From: JAJCYX01 sp965243825
GTDB taxonomy: Bacteria > Chloroflexota > Dehalococcoidia > Lucifugimonadales > Lucifugimonadaceae
Length of the DNA stretch: 64,000 nucleotides
Assembly (NCBI GenBank): GCA_965243825.1
Contig: CBDEVT010000001.1
Span: 1,674,001-1,738,000 of the forward strand
Direction: 5' to 3'
A program made the position numbers and the translations under genes. Positions 16,915 to 25,537 of this stretch are shown piece after piece. A model generated the notes under the pieces. It saw only the letters and a program-made list of their open reading frames with translations, searched no databases and was not told the origin of the DNA. Every line of letters starts with the position of its first letter. The stretch's first letter is position 1.

Positions 16915-17931
16915 CTAGAGTCCTTTCGCTGCCATGAAGTCAGCAAGGTCTGCTGTGCGGGATGAGTAGCCCCACTCGTTGTCATACCAGCCGACAACCT
17001 TTATGAATCCGTCTCCAACGGCCGCTGTGGCGAGCGAGTCGATCGTGCAGGAATTCGGATTGCCGATGTAGTCGACCGATACGAGTGGTTCGTCCGAGAC
17101 GCCCAGGTAGCCCTTCAGACCATTGGCTGCGGCCGTCTTGAACGCTTCATTGATCTCGCCTGGTGACGCGGACTTCTCCAGCTTGCAGGTCAGGTCTGTA
17201 ACGGAGCCGGTGATGACAGGGACGCGGTATGCCATACCGTCTATGCGGCCTTTGAGGTCCGGGATCACCAGCGTTACGGCCTTCGCTGCACCTGTAGTGG
17301 TTGGAATGATGCTGTTTGCAGCGGCACGAGCCCTGCGCAGATCGCTGTGAACCTGGTCGAGGATTCGTTGATCATTGGTGTAGGCGTGAATCGTTGACAT
17401 CAGGGCGCTTTCGATGCCAAATTCGTCGTGCAGCACCTTGGCCATTGGAGCGACACAGTTCGTCGTGCATGACGCATTCGAGACGATGGTGTGCTTGGCC
17501 GGATCGTAGTCGTCCTGGTTGACGCCGAGCACAACCGTTATGTCTTCGTTCTTGGCAGGTGCCGAAATGATCACCTTTTTCGCCCCGCCATTAAGGTGGC
17601 CAGCTGCCTTTTCAGCATCTGTGAAGAATCCAGTCGATTCGACGACTAGATCGACTCCGGCATCTCCCCACTTCAGTGCGGAAGGGTCTCGTTCGGAGAA
17701 GACCTTGATAGTGCGGCCATCTATGGCAAGGTCATCGCCGCTTGCCTCGACTGTGCCGTCATAGACCCCGTACGTAGAGTCGTACTTGAACATGTGCGCA
17801 TTGGCCTTGGCGTCACCGAGGTCATTAATGGCGACAACCTCAAGCGTGTCAGGGTGACGTTGCGAAATGGTCCTGAAGACCTGTCTGCCGATCCTTCCAA
17901 ATCCGTTAATTCCAACTTTTGTCTTTGCCAT
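16915..17931 (-). CDS. gap: Glyceraldehyde-3-phosphate dehydrogenase, type I
   Basis: 338 aa from the chosen ATG. It oxidises glyceraldehyde-3-phosphate to 1,3-bisphosphoglycerate. The N-terminus KVGINGFGRIGRQVFR binds the dinucleotide and D37 in INDLGD favours NAD. The active-site cysteine is C155 in SNASCTTNC. The end WYDNEWGYSSRTADL is the family signature. An upstream in-frame GTG would add seven residues; ATG at 17931 is preferred because AGAAAGG sits just before it and it gives the usual N-terminus. It lies 35 nt downstream of eno, so two glycolytic enzymes share a transcript. Confidence 0.96.
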   Translation of the reverse strand: MAKTKVGINGFGRIGRQVFRTISQRHPDTLEVVAINDLGDAKANAHMFKYDSTYGVYDGTVEASGDDLAIDGRTIKVFSERDPSALKWGDAGVDLVVESTGFFTDAEKAAGHLNGGAKKVIISAPAKNEDITVVLGVNQDDYDPAKHTIVSNASCTTNCVAPMAKVLHDEFGIESALMSTIHAYTNDQRILDQVHSDLRRARAAANSIIPTTTGAAKAVTLVIPDLKGRIDGMAYRVPVITGSVTDLTCKLEKSASPGEINEAFKTAAANGLKGYLGVSDEPLVSVDYIGNPNSCTIDSLATAAVGDGFIKVVGWYDNEWGYSSRTADLADFMAAKGL

Positions 17932-17966
17932 CGGATGCTGCCTTTCTGGCACTTTTCTGGTTCTGG

Positions 17967-19331
17967 CTAAGCCGTTTTAGGCGGCCTTCCAATTTTGCGT
18001 GTCAACACTCGTTTTCCAGCATATTTGGCGTCTGTTCCGAGTAGTTCCTCGATGTGCAGAAGCCTGTTGTACTTCGCCACTCGTTCGCTTCTGGCAGGTG
18101 CACCGGTCTTAATCTGTCCGGCAGATGTTCCAACTGCCAGATCTGCAATTGTGGTGTCTTCGGTTTCACCAGACCTGTGACTAACTACCACACCGAATCC
18201 AGCGTCCTGGGCCATTTTGATGGTAGCCAGCGTTTCGGTAACCGTGCCAACCTGATTCAGCTTTATCAGAATTGCGTTACCAGAAGTCTCATTTATCCCG
18301 CGTTCAAGGTAGCGTTCCTGCGTTACAAAAAGGTCATCTCCGACGATTTGAGTTGATCTCCCGATGCGTTCTGTGATCACCGCCCAGCCTGACCAATCAT
18401 CTTCCGAGAGGCCGTCTTCGATTGAGTAGATCGGGAAATCGGCTGACAGGCGCTGATACTCATCGATCATGCGCTCAGACGTGAATCGATCACCTTCTCG
18501 TTGCAGGTTGTAGCGGCCAGCACCGGTCTGTTTGGTCGGATTGTTGTAAAACTCAGAAGCTGCGGGGTCCAGCGCGATATAGATCTGTTCCCCTGGGATG
18601 TAACCAGCGTTTTCAATTGCCTGTGTGATAAAGCTGAGCGCCTGCCGATTGGTTAGCCCGGGCGGTGCGAACCCACCTTCAAATCCGACATTTGTCGAGA
18701 GTCCGAGATGCTCGAGAATTCTCCCGAGTGCATGGTAGGTCTCGGCTCCTGCACGCAACGCTTCGGAGAAGGTGTCGATCCCGAGCGGTGCGACCATGAA
18801 CTCCTGGAAATCGGTTGATCCTGCTGCGTGAGCCCCGCCGTTCAGGATGTTCAGCATGGGCACCGGAAGCTCATGCGGAGTGTTGTTACCCGTGAGTGCG
18901 GCTACTCGCTGGAAAACCTCTTCGCTTTCACCATCCGCAGAAGCACGAAGTACCGCTAGTGACACCGCAAGAAACGCATTAGCACCGATCTCCCCTTTGT
19001 TGTCAGAGGTGTCGAGCTTGAGCATCTGAGAGTCGACTTCGTTCTGATCTTCTGGGTCAAGTCCGACGACCGCGTCTCGTAGAACGCCGTTCACGTGTGA
19101 GACAGCTTTCAGTACGCCTTTGCCGCCATAGCGTTTTTTGTCGTAAAACTCATCCTGCGCATCCAACGAGCCGTCACGTAACTCAACCGCTTCTCTCTGG
19201 CCGGTGCTGGCTCCTGAGGGAACTCCCGCTACACCAACACTGCCGTCGGCGAGCGTGACTCGAGCGAAAACGGTGGGATTACCCCTCGAATCGAGAATTT
19301 CCTTACCCTGGACGTCGGTGATCTTGCTCAT
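17967..19331 (-). CDS. eno: Enolase
   Basis: 454 aa. It converts 2-phosphoglycerate to phosphoenolpyruvate. The N-terminus GKEILDSRGNPTVFARVTL and GVPSGASTGQREAVELRD are standard; metal ligands lie in IYIALDPAASEFY, YSIEDGLSEDDW and QIVGDDLFVTQ, and the catalytic lysine in ILIKLNQVGTVTETL. VVSHRSGETEDTTIADLAVG closes the active site. About 20 residues longer than the typical enzyme, mostly at the C-terminus (LTRKIGRPPKTA). It is followed by gap. The upstream gap to rph is 161 nt. Confidence 0.97.
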   Translation of the reverse strand: MSKITDVQGKEILDSRGNPTVFARVTLADGSVGVAGVPSGASTGQREAVELRDGSLDAQDEFYDKKRYGGKGVLKAVSHVNGVLRDAVVGLDPEDQNEVDSQMLKLDTSDNKGEIGANAFLAVSLAVLRASADGESEEVFQRVAALTGNNTPHELPVPMLNILNGGAHAAGSTDFQEFMVAPLGIDTFSEALRAGAETYHALGRILEHLGLSTNVGFEGGFAPPGLTNRQALSFITQAIENAGYIPGEQIYIALDPAASEFYNNPTKQTGAGRYNLQREGDRFTSERMIDEYQRLSADFPIYSIEDGLSEDDWSGWAVITERIGRSTQIVGDDLFVTQERYLERGINETSGNAILIKLNQVGTVTETLATIKMAQDAGFGVVVSHRSGETEDTTIADLAVGTSAGQIKTGAPARSERVAKYNRLLHIEELLGTDAKYAGKRVLTRKIGRPPKTA

Positions 19332-19492
19332 GTTTTTTTCTTAACGTGCGAATGGTCAGGACCGACCCTGGGATTTGGTGTGACAGCACCACTGGGTGGC
19401 CAAACGATCGAATAATGGATTAGGTGATAACAACTACAGCATACCTTCACATGGTGCCGGTAATGTGATGGAGATGTGAAACAGATTGCTCT

Positions 19493-20236
19493 TCAGTTGG
19501 AAGGGCGGGCCGAGTCGATAGCTCGTTTCTGCTCTTGTGCGAGTTTCGCTATCCCAGAACCGGCCAGTTGGATCAGACGACTCATCTGATCACTTGAGTA
19601 GGGCTCGCCTTCGGCCGTTCCCTGGACCTCGATGAATTCGCCGCTGCCGGTCATAACGATGTTCATGTCGACATCCGCCTTGAAGTCTTCGTCATAAGCC
19701 AGATCGAGTAATTCGACACCGTCCACGATTCCGACGCTTACGGCTGCGATGTTGCGCTTCACAGGATCTCCAGCAACACGTCCCTCAGCTTGTAGCCACG
19801 AAATCGCCTGTTGAAGGGCCACGAATGCGCCGGTGATCGACGCTGTCCTCGTTCCGCCGTCAGCGCGGAGTACGTCACAGTCGATCAGGATCGAATTTTC
19901 ACCCAGTGCGTTCAAATCAACTGCAGCTCTGAGCGAGCGACCAATAAGGCGTTGGATTTCCTGCGTCCGGCCTCCTAACTTTCCGCCCCTGTCCCGCCTT
20001 ACGCGCTCGGTCGTTGCTCTCGGTAACATCGAGTATTCCGCTGTAACCCAGCCCCTTCCCTGGCCCTTGAGCCATCTAGGAACACTTGTCTCGACTGAGG
20101 CGGAGCAGATCACGTGAGTGTTCCCCGTCTCAATGAGTGCAGAGCCCTCGGCATTCGGCATGAAACCGGGAGTGATTCTCACGTCTCTGAGTTGATCGTA
20201 AGCCCGACCATCGGTCCTGGCGAAACTGCTGGTCAA
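19493..20236 (-). CDS. rph: Ribonuclease PH
   Basis: 247 aa, TTG start with AGGAG nine bases upstream. A phosphorolytic 3'-5' exonuclease that trims tRNA 3' ends. The start RTDGRAYDQLRDVRI, the phosphate-binding RRDRGGKLGGRTQEIQRLIG with its conserved arginines, and DCDVLRADGGTRTASITGAF are diagnostic; GSGEFIEVQGTAEGEPYS is the usual C-terminal part. Length is normal. It is upstream of eno on the same strand and divergent from a histidine kinase gene. Very unlikely to be anything else. Confidence 0.96.
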   Translation of the reverse strand: MTSSFARTDGRAYDQLRDVRITPGFMPNAEGSALIETGNTHVICSASVETSVPRWLKGQGRGWVTAEYSMLPRATTERVRRDRGGKLGGRTQEIQRLIGRSLRAAVDLNALGENSILIDCDVLRADGGTRTASITGAFVALQQAISWLQAEGRVAGDPVKRNIAAVSVGIVDGVELLDLAYDEDFKADVDMNIVMTGSGEFIEVQGTAEGEPYSSDQMSRLIQLAGSGIAKLAQEQKRAIDSARPSN

Positions 20237-20376
20237 TTTTCAAAGCTCCTGGATTGGTTGATCGTGGTCACTAGAGGGACCTGGTGGCGAATATGGATTA
20301 CTGATGCACGATACACGCAACTCACATGCAGTTTGCCGCAGTGCCGAGACGTGTTGCGAGTGCCACTCTGGTAAGA

Positions 20377-21948
20377 ATGGAAAAGTTGCAGCAGGAAATA
20401 GATCAGCGGCAACAGCGTGAGACAGCCCGCCTAACCAGTCTCCCGAAGTCTTTCCCGCTCATACGAGTTTATCTACTTGCCAGCGTGGTGCTGGTGTTTG
20501 GCGCGTTCGCAATCCTAAGTTTCTCCACTCAGCGTATCCAGAGCGGGACGGCGATAAATAGCCTGCGCCAGGAGGCGGAATCTGACGTGGAACGCGTGGT
20601 GTTCGATGTCTCACTGGCTATAACGTCCTACGTTAGCCCAGGCGACGGTCTTGCCGAATCACTCCAGGCCAATAAATCGCGGTTCGACCGGGACGTAATC
20701 AATGCACTCAGTGGGCATCCAATAAGCCGAGTTGACATCCTTACGCCGTCCGGACTGATCGCTTACTCGACCGACCCCGATGCCAGAATTCCGATTTCAC
20801 CAGATGAAACCAGTCGGGTGTTCAACGGGGAAGTGATCAGCAGCTACCACGAAGAGTTTTCGTTAACGCTGTTCAACGGTGAGCCAGCAGACATTGCGAC
20901 TGTAATTACGGCGAACCCCGTTAATGCTGAGTGGAGCGTTGAAGGCGGCCCGGTTGCGGTGCTGGTGGCGTTCCGAGACGTTACGGACGCCGTGCCGAGT
21001 GTGACGGGACTGATTGCCTTCGAGCGGATAGCCGTTCTCGGTGGGACGATGGCTGCGTTATTCGTGCTTCTTTCATACATCGTGATTCGCGGCCATCGAT
21101 TTACCACAGCGGCCCGGGAGAAGCTCGCCGGTATGTTGGAGACCGAACGAGAAATGCGGACTCAGCTTGATACCCGGAACTCTGAGCTGGAAGAAGCTAA
21201 CAAGGCGAAATCACAGTTCCTGACTATGGTCTCTCACGAACTAAAGACCCCGCTCACGGCCATCACTGCGTTTACGCACAGTCTTGGACGCAGCCTAGGC
21301 CAATCCCTGACGCCTCGCCAGGAAAAACAGTTTGAGGCGCTTTCAAGAAATGGCACGTTGCTTAAATTGCTAATCGACGAGCTCTTAGACGTTTCAGCTG
21401 CCTCATCAGGCAAGCTGAAGTTGCAATTTGAAGAGATCACTCCGGACTCTGTAGTGCAACGAGCTGCCGAGCTTGTACAGCCCTCGATCCACGAGAAACA
21501 ACAGCACTTGAGGATCTCGATGGAAGATCCTAAGCGAACGTTCACAGGTGACCCAGACAGATTGCAGCAGGTGCTTGCTAATCTGCTGAGCAACGCATCG
21601 AAATACTCAGGCGAGCGCTCCGTAATTGCCGTTGCAGTGACTAGCTCCGATGAGAAGGTTTGCTTCAAGATCAGCGATAACGGCATCGGGATCTCTAAAC
21701 AGGATCAAGAGAAACTTTTCAGCACGTTTTTCCGGACTGACGAAGCGATAAGGTCTGGCGCTCCCGGTACAGGCCTCGGCCTTGTGATCGTCCGATCAAT
21801 TGTTGAGGGTCATGGTGGCACAGTTCGTATTGAGAGCAGGCTAGGATCTGGCACATCTGCAATGGTGGAATTGCCAATGGAGCTTCCGGCGCTACCGGCG
21901 CTTGATGCCGAAGAGGCCAGTGAGGAACCGGCAGAGGAGGCTGCTTAA
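20377..21948 (+). CDS. Membrane sensor histidine kinase (orphan)
   Basis: 523 aa from ATG 20377; an in-frame ATG at 20326 would add 17 residues and neither start has a strong Shine-Dalgarno. Two membrane helices (LLASVVLVFGAFAIL and IAVLGGTMAALFVLLSYIVI) flank an extracytoplasmic sensor of about 160 residues. A coiled stretch leads to HisKA: FLTMVSHELKTPLTAI with the phospho-accepting His at about residue 287. HATPase_c has NLLSNASKYS (N box), DNGIGI (G1) and GAPGTGLGLVIVRSIVEGHGG (G2). The end is acidic. No response regulator lies nearby, so partner and signal are unknown. Confidence 0.9.
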   Translation: MEKLQQEIDQRQQRETARLTSLPKSFPLIRVYLLASVVLVFGAFAILSFSTQRIQSGTAINSLRQEAESDVERVVFDVSLAITSYVSPGDGLAESLQANKSRFDRDVINALSGHPISRVDILTPSGLIAYSTDPDARIPISPDETSRVFNGEVISSYHEEFSLTLFNGEPADIATVITANPVNAEWSVEGGPVAVLVAFRDVTDAVPSVTGLIAFERIAVLGGTMAALFVLLSYIVIRGHRFTTAAREKLAGMLETEREMRTQLDTRNSELEEANKAKSQFLTMVSHELKTPLTAITAFTHSLGRSLGQSLTPRQEKQFEALSRNGTLLKLLIDELLDVSAASSGKLKLQFEEITPDSVVQRAAELVQPSIHEKQQHLRISMEDPKRTFTGDPDRLQQVLANLLSNASKYSGERSVIAVAVTSSDEKVCFKISDNGIGISKQDQEKLFSTFFRTDEAIRSGAPGTGLGLVIVRSIVEGHGGTVRIESRLGSGTSAMVELPMELPALPALDAEEASEEPAEEAA

Positions 21949-21999
21949 TGCCTACGGGTGTTGACAGCGGCGTATGACCACCATCTGGAAGCCAGGAGA

Positions 22000-22497
22000 C
22001 TAGTTTGAAGTGGTTTCCAGAGCCGGAATTTCACCGCATGCTGTAAATGTCGAGAAATCGGCGAATGACAAATGGAGATTGATCGCCAGGTTCCCATTTG
22101 CCAGGTCCTCGATGGAAAAACCTTCCAATTCGGTTAGTGACTTGCCAGCGATCACGTTTTCAAGCCTGTGATCGATCACCCCAAGTTGTGAACAGTCACC
22201 CTGGTGGATGTGAGCCGGTTGCGCAACCGCTTCAGGTGGAGAGACGTTGATCTCGACGAAAAGGCTCCCATCCTGCTCCCACAACGTGGCCCAACCTTCC
22301 TGGTGATTGCCCATCGGCGCAACTAACCAGATTTCGGCCATCGTGTCGGTAATTGTGGATTCGTGCTCAGGCAAAGCCGGTTCTGTGGTTGGAGTCGCAG
22401 GCTTAGCGGCCTGGGCGCCACCGCATGCCGCGGCCAGGAGGGCCAGTGAACTGACTGTGGCTGCGATCGCTCTATTGCGGAGTTTACCGGGCATCAA
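22000..22497 (-). CDS. CHRD-like lipoprotein
   Basis: 165 aa. A lipoprotein signal (LALLAAACGG, lipidated C25) is followed by a Thr/Pro linker. The mature part has an all-beta feel with AHIHQGDCSQLG, LTELEGFSIEDLANGNLAINLH and FTACGEIPAL, resembling CHRD and SodC-like outer-surface domains, where a His-containing AHIH strand and a conserved C...ACG pair recur. Catalytic metal ligands are incomplete, so an enzyme role is not supported. It converges with the kinase gene and is divergent from the panE-like gene. Confidence 0.65.
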   Translation of the reverse strand: MMPGKLRNRAIAATVSSLALLAAACGGAQAAKPATPTTEPALPEHESTITDTMAEIWLVAPMGNHQEGWATLWEQDGSLFVEINVSPPEAVAQPAHIHQGDCSQLGVIDHRLENVIAGKSLTELEGFSIEDLANGNLAINLHLSFADFSTFTACGEIPALETTSN

Positions 22498-22708
22498 GTT
22501 CGCCTCATATCGATTGCTGATTTTTCCGGTTTCGGAGACGCCGAATCGTCCAGGTCCATACAGGTGGTATCGTATTGCGCCTATTCCGGACTCAGGCCGG
22601 GGGCAGTCAAGAATGGCCTGTGAGTGCGTGCCGACGGGTATCGTCCCTCCAGAAGCGTTCCAGTTCGGTCTGTATCGCCGAATTCAATCTTGTTAGTGAG
22701 GTCTGCTG

Positions 22709-23623
22709 ATGAAAATTGCCGTGATGGGCGCTGGCGCGGTTGGAGGCTATTTCGGTGGCGTTTTGGCCAATAATGGCGAGGACGTAACTCTCATCGCACG
22801 TGGCGCACACTGCGATGCGATCAGCAAAAATGGACTTAAGGTCGACAGCCACTGGGGCGGCTTCACCGTTAACGTCGCTGCGACACCCGATCCGGCTCAG
22901 GTTGGTGAAGTTGACCTTGTGCTGCACTGCGTGAAGCTCTACTCGAACTCCGAAGCGTTGCCGCTCATCGAGCCGATGATCGGCCCTTCAACCAGTATTC
23001 TGACTATCCAGAACGGTGTCACCAGCGGAGAGACAATCGCCGAGCGATATGGATGGGAGCGGGTAATCCAGGGCGCAACGTACATCGAGGCGGCCTTGAT
23101 GGGGCCCGGACATATCGAACAGTCTGGATCGACTGCTCACATCGAGTTTGGCGAGAGAGACGGTTCGCAGACTGACCGAACGAACGCGATATCTGCAGTC
23201 CTGGACAAACCTGGTATTCAGGTAAGCGTCAGTGACGACATTGTCTCGACTCTCTGGACAAAGCTAGTCGCTGTAGGCGCATTCGGTACTGTCATGACCG
23301 CCGCTCGAGCGAGTCTGCCGGAAGTGCTGGCAGGCCTCGAAGGCGAAAGCACTATCCGAACCGTCATGGAAGAGATCGTCGCCGTAGGCAAATCCGAAGG
23401 CATCTCCTTCTCACCAAATGTTGTCGAAGAGAAGCTACAGGGCGGAATTGAAGAAGCAGATGAGTTCAAATCGTCTCTGCAGTACGACTTGACGAACGGG
23501 AAACCGCTTGAGCTGGACGATATTCTCGGTGCGGTAGTGCAGAAGGGGAGAGCAGCTGAAATTCCGGTCCCGGCTTCCGCCGCACTGGTGATGACGCTTG
23601 ATAAGTTCAAGCACGGAAGTTAA
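22709..23623 (+). CDS. 2-dehydropantoate 2-reductase family protein
   Basis: 304 aa, normal length. The Rossmann loop MGAGAVGGYFGGVLANNGEDVTLIARG opens the protein; HCVKLYSNSEALPLIEPM and LTIQNGVTSGETIAERYG follow, and LWTKLVAVGAFGTVMTAARA carries the conserved Lys of the C-terminal domain. The family reduces ketopantoate to pantoate with NADPH, but many paralogues act on other 2-oxo acids. No other pantothenate gene is near; an RraA-family gene follows at 33 nt, which hints at a catabolic partner rather than PanE proper. GTGAGG precedes the start. Confidence 0.8.
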   Translation: MKIAVMGAGAVGGYFGGVLANNGEDVTLIARGAHCDAISKNGLKVDSHWGGFTVNVAATPDPAQVGEVDLVLHCVKLYSNSEALPLIEPMIGPSTSILTIQNGVTSGETIAERYGWERVIQGATYIEAALMGPGHIEQSGSTAHIEFGERDGSQTDRTNAISAVLDKPGIQVSVSDDIVSTLWTKLVAVGAFGTVMTAARASLPEVLAGLEGESTIRTVMEEIVAVGKSEGISFSPNVVEEKLQGGIEEADEFKSSLQYDLTNGKPLELDDILGAVVQKGRAAEIPVPASAALVMTLDKFKHGS

Positions 23624-23656
23624 TTAGTCCCACTGAGTAAGTCCCGGAGTAGACAC

Positions 23657-24382
23657 TTGGCGAACGCATCAGAAACCGTGATCTCAGACGAGCTGCTAGC
23701 GAAGCTTGGCGAGTTGCCTACGCAGACTCTCATTGACGCACTGTGGGTACACAACTGGCCTCAGACCATGATCCACGGTGCCAGACCGCTGTTTCCGGGA
23801 CAGAAGATGGTCGGCCGAGCAGTCACGCTTCGATTCGTCTTTCACCGCCAGGACATTCTTGCCGACAAACCTAAAGGTGAAGAATCGCCCGAATATGTTG
23901 CATTCGAACTCTGTGGTCCCAACGAAATCCTGGTCGCTTCGGCAGTCGGTCCGTGGGAATCGATAGGTGGCGACATCAAGTTCCTGCGCCTTGCCCAACG
24001 ACAGGTCGGCGGACTTGTTACCGATGGCTCCGTTCGAGACACAGGTGTCCTGAAGGAGTATGGCTTCCCGGTATTCTGCTACTCGAGCACTGCCAAACAG
24101 GGACCGGGTGTGATGCAGCCCTGGGGAGTGAATGACGTCATCTCCTGCGGTGGCGTCGTCGTTCGGCCCGGCGATGCCGTGGTTGGTGATGACGATGGTG
24201 TTGTCGTCGTTCCCGCTGCGATGGCAGAAACTGTGCTGGAAGTGGCTGAAGAGCGTGAAGCGGTCGAGCTAGTCGTGAAGAAAGAGCTTGAGCGCAACCC
24301 GGGATCGCCCGGTAAGTACTACCCGTTCAACGACGCCACTTGGAAGCTGTATGAAGAATACAAGCAGCGCGGCGAAGCTTAG
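23657..24382 (+). CDS. RraA/DlpA-family protein (aldolase-like fold)
   Basis: 241 aa, TTG start behind GGAG. The core GGLVTDGSVRDTGVLKEYGFPVFCYSS is the RraA-family signature, and DGVVVVPAAMAETVLEVAEERE is its usual C-terminal helix. The fold covers regulators of RNase E, 4-hydroxy-4-methyl-2-oxoglutarate aldolases and dimethylmenaquinone-methyltransferase-like annotations; Arg and Asp of GSVRD fit the metal-dependent aldolase group. It shares a strand and a 33-nt gap with the ketopantoate reductase-like gene, so both may handle 2-oxo acids. Its last 4 nt overlap the end of the convergent GDPD gene. Confidence 0.8.
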   Translation: MANASETVISDELLAKLGELPTQTLIDALWVHNWPQTMIHGARPLFPGQKMVGRAVTLRFVFHRQDILADKPKGEESPEYVAFELCGPNEILVASAVGPWESIGGDIKFLRLAQRQVGGLVTDGSVRDTGVLKEYGFPVFCYSSTAKQGPGVMQPWGVNDVISCGGVVVRPGDAVVGDDDGVVVVPAAMAETVLEVAEEREAVELVVKKELERNPGSPGKYYPFNDATWKLYEEYKQRGEA

Positions 24383-25116
24383 GAATTCACCAGACCGTGT
24401 AGCTCCGTTGGGTGCCACGTCAACACGGCGTCGGGACTGGATTTGACTGCTTCATACGCACTTGTGACGTTCGCCGACACCTCATCGCCTGAAACGAACA
24501 GCTTTTTGTCAGCTGCTCGCACAGCTTCCACATCCGCTTCGGATGGAACGAAACGGCCGTAGATCCAGCTTGAGTAGGGGTCTGTGAGGGCCATTGGGAG
24601 CGTCTCTGGCGATTGAGCTATTGCTGCGCACTGAAAACTCGAGCTGCCCTCATAGAATCGCCGCCGCACATCTACCGATTGCGTGATGATGCCGATTCCA
24701 ACGGTTCGCTCAAGGAGGCCGTGCTTCTCAAGATCCCCGCAGATCATGTTGATGATGCCGGGTTGGAGTGTCTTGACGTCGAGAGCAATCGCTGGAGAGA
24801 CGCCGTCGTAATTTGAGATCAGTTCCAGTGCCTCTTTGAATGTCGGCACCTTCGCCCCGGCGAATTCCTGGTCCTTCCAGCTCCCAGCATCGAGTTCGCG
24901 AAGCTCCGCTAATGACATCTGTGCAACTCGGCCCGACCCGTTGGTCGTGCGGTCAACGGTGTCGTCGTGTAACACGACTACTTGCTGGTCTGAGGTCATG
25001 GCGAGATCGAACTCGACCCCCATACCCAGCTTCAAAGCAGCCTCGAATGCCGGTAGTGTGTTCTCAGGGTAGGTGTCGTCAAGTCCGCGATGGGCGATCA
25101 ATACGGTGTCAGCCAT
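24379..25116 (-). CDS. Glycerophosphodiester phosphodiesterase
   Basis: 245 aa. The TIM-barrel starts LIAHRGLDDTYPENTLPAF with the catalytic His-Arg and the Glu-Asn metal site, then GVEFDLAMTSDQQVVVLHDD with the second His, and DRTTNGSGRVAQMSLAEL. The family hydrolyses glycerophosphodiesters to glycerol-3-phosphate and an alcohol, using a divalent metal. No signal peptide, so the cytoplasmic UgpQ-like form. It is downstream of a small secreted protein and argH on the same strand, with an 8-nt gap, so probably co-transcribed. Confidence 0.9.
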   Translation of the reverse strand: MADTVLIAHRGLDDTYPENTLPAFEAALKLGMGVEFDLAMTSDQQVVVLHDDTVDRTTNGSGRVAQMSLAELRELDAGSWKDQEFAGAKVPTFKEALELISNYDGVSPAIALDVKTLQPGIINMICGDLEKHGLLERTVGIGIITQSVDVRRRFYEGSSSFQCAAIAQSPETLPMALTDPYSSWIYGRFVPSEADVEAVRAADKKLFVSGDEVSANVTSAYEAVKSSPDAVLTWHPTELHGLVNS

Positions 25117-25124
25117 AGCTCTCC

Positions 25125-25535
25125 CTATTCCTCGATTCTCAAGTCGATCTCGTACTCGTTCTGTCGTACCCCGTCCTGTGGCGGAGGATCCGGACGCAGC
25201 TCCAGGATCGAGACGGTGAATCGGTCTACGCTAAAACTAGCCTCACCAGCGGGCTCTATCTTCAGGGTCGTCTCCTGGGACTGCCCGTCGTCCACTGTGG
25301 TTCGTAAAACCACGAACGCTTCCCCGGCCCGAATGCACTGGGCATCGGCAGGACATCGAGAGTCATTTTCAACCCTAAAGAACTGCACCAGGATGCCGTC
25401 ATCGTCCCCGCCAAATCCCATCGTGTTCGGGATCGTCAGGCTGCCTTCCGCTGTGGACGTGCTTTCGTTCAGGCAGGTTGGCAGGGTGAAACCGATAAGC
25501 GCTATTCCCAGAACTGAGAGCAGTGTTCTTCGCAA
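25125..25535 (-). CDS. Small secreted or lipid-anchored protein, unknown function
   Basis: 136 aa from TTG 25535, chosen because GAGGAG lies 5 nt upstream; an in-frame GTG at 25541 overlaps the argH stop by 4 nt. The N-terminus is a hydrophobic signal (LLSVLGIALIGFTLPTC), with a cysteine at the right place but a poor lipobox. The mature part contains SRCPADAQCIRAGEAFVVL, a motif seen in several small exported proteins, where the two cysteines may form a disulfide. It lies between argH and the GDPD gene. Function unknown. Confidence 0.7.
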   Translation of the reverse strand: MRRTLLSVLGIALIGFTLPTCLNESTSTAEGSLTIPNTMGFGGDDDGILVQFFRVENDSRCPADAQCIRAGEAFVVLRTTVDDGQSQETTLKIEPAGEASFSVDRFTVSILELRPDPPPQDGVRQNEYEIDLRIEE

Positions 25536-25537
25536 TA

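Noticed and set aside
22498..22708. Gene in the divergent gap before the panE-like gene
   Set aside because: Frames here are short shadows without a start site or family sequence.
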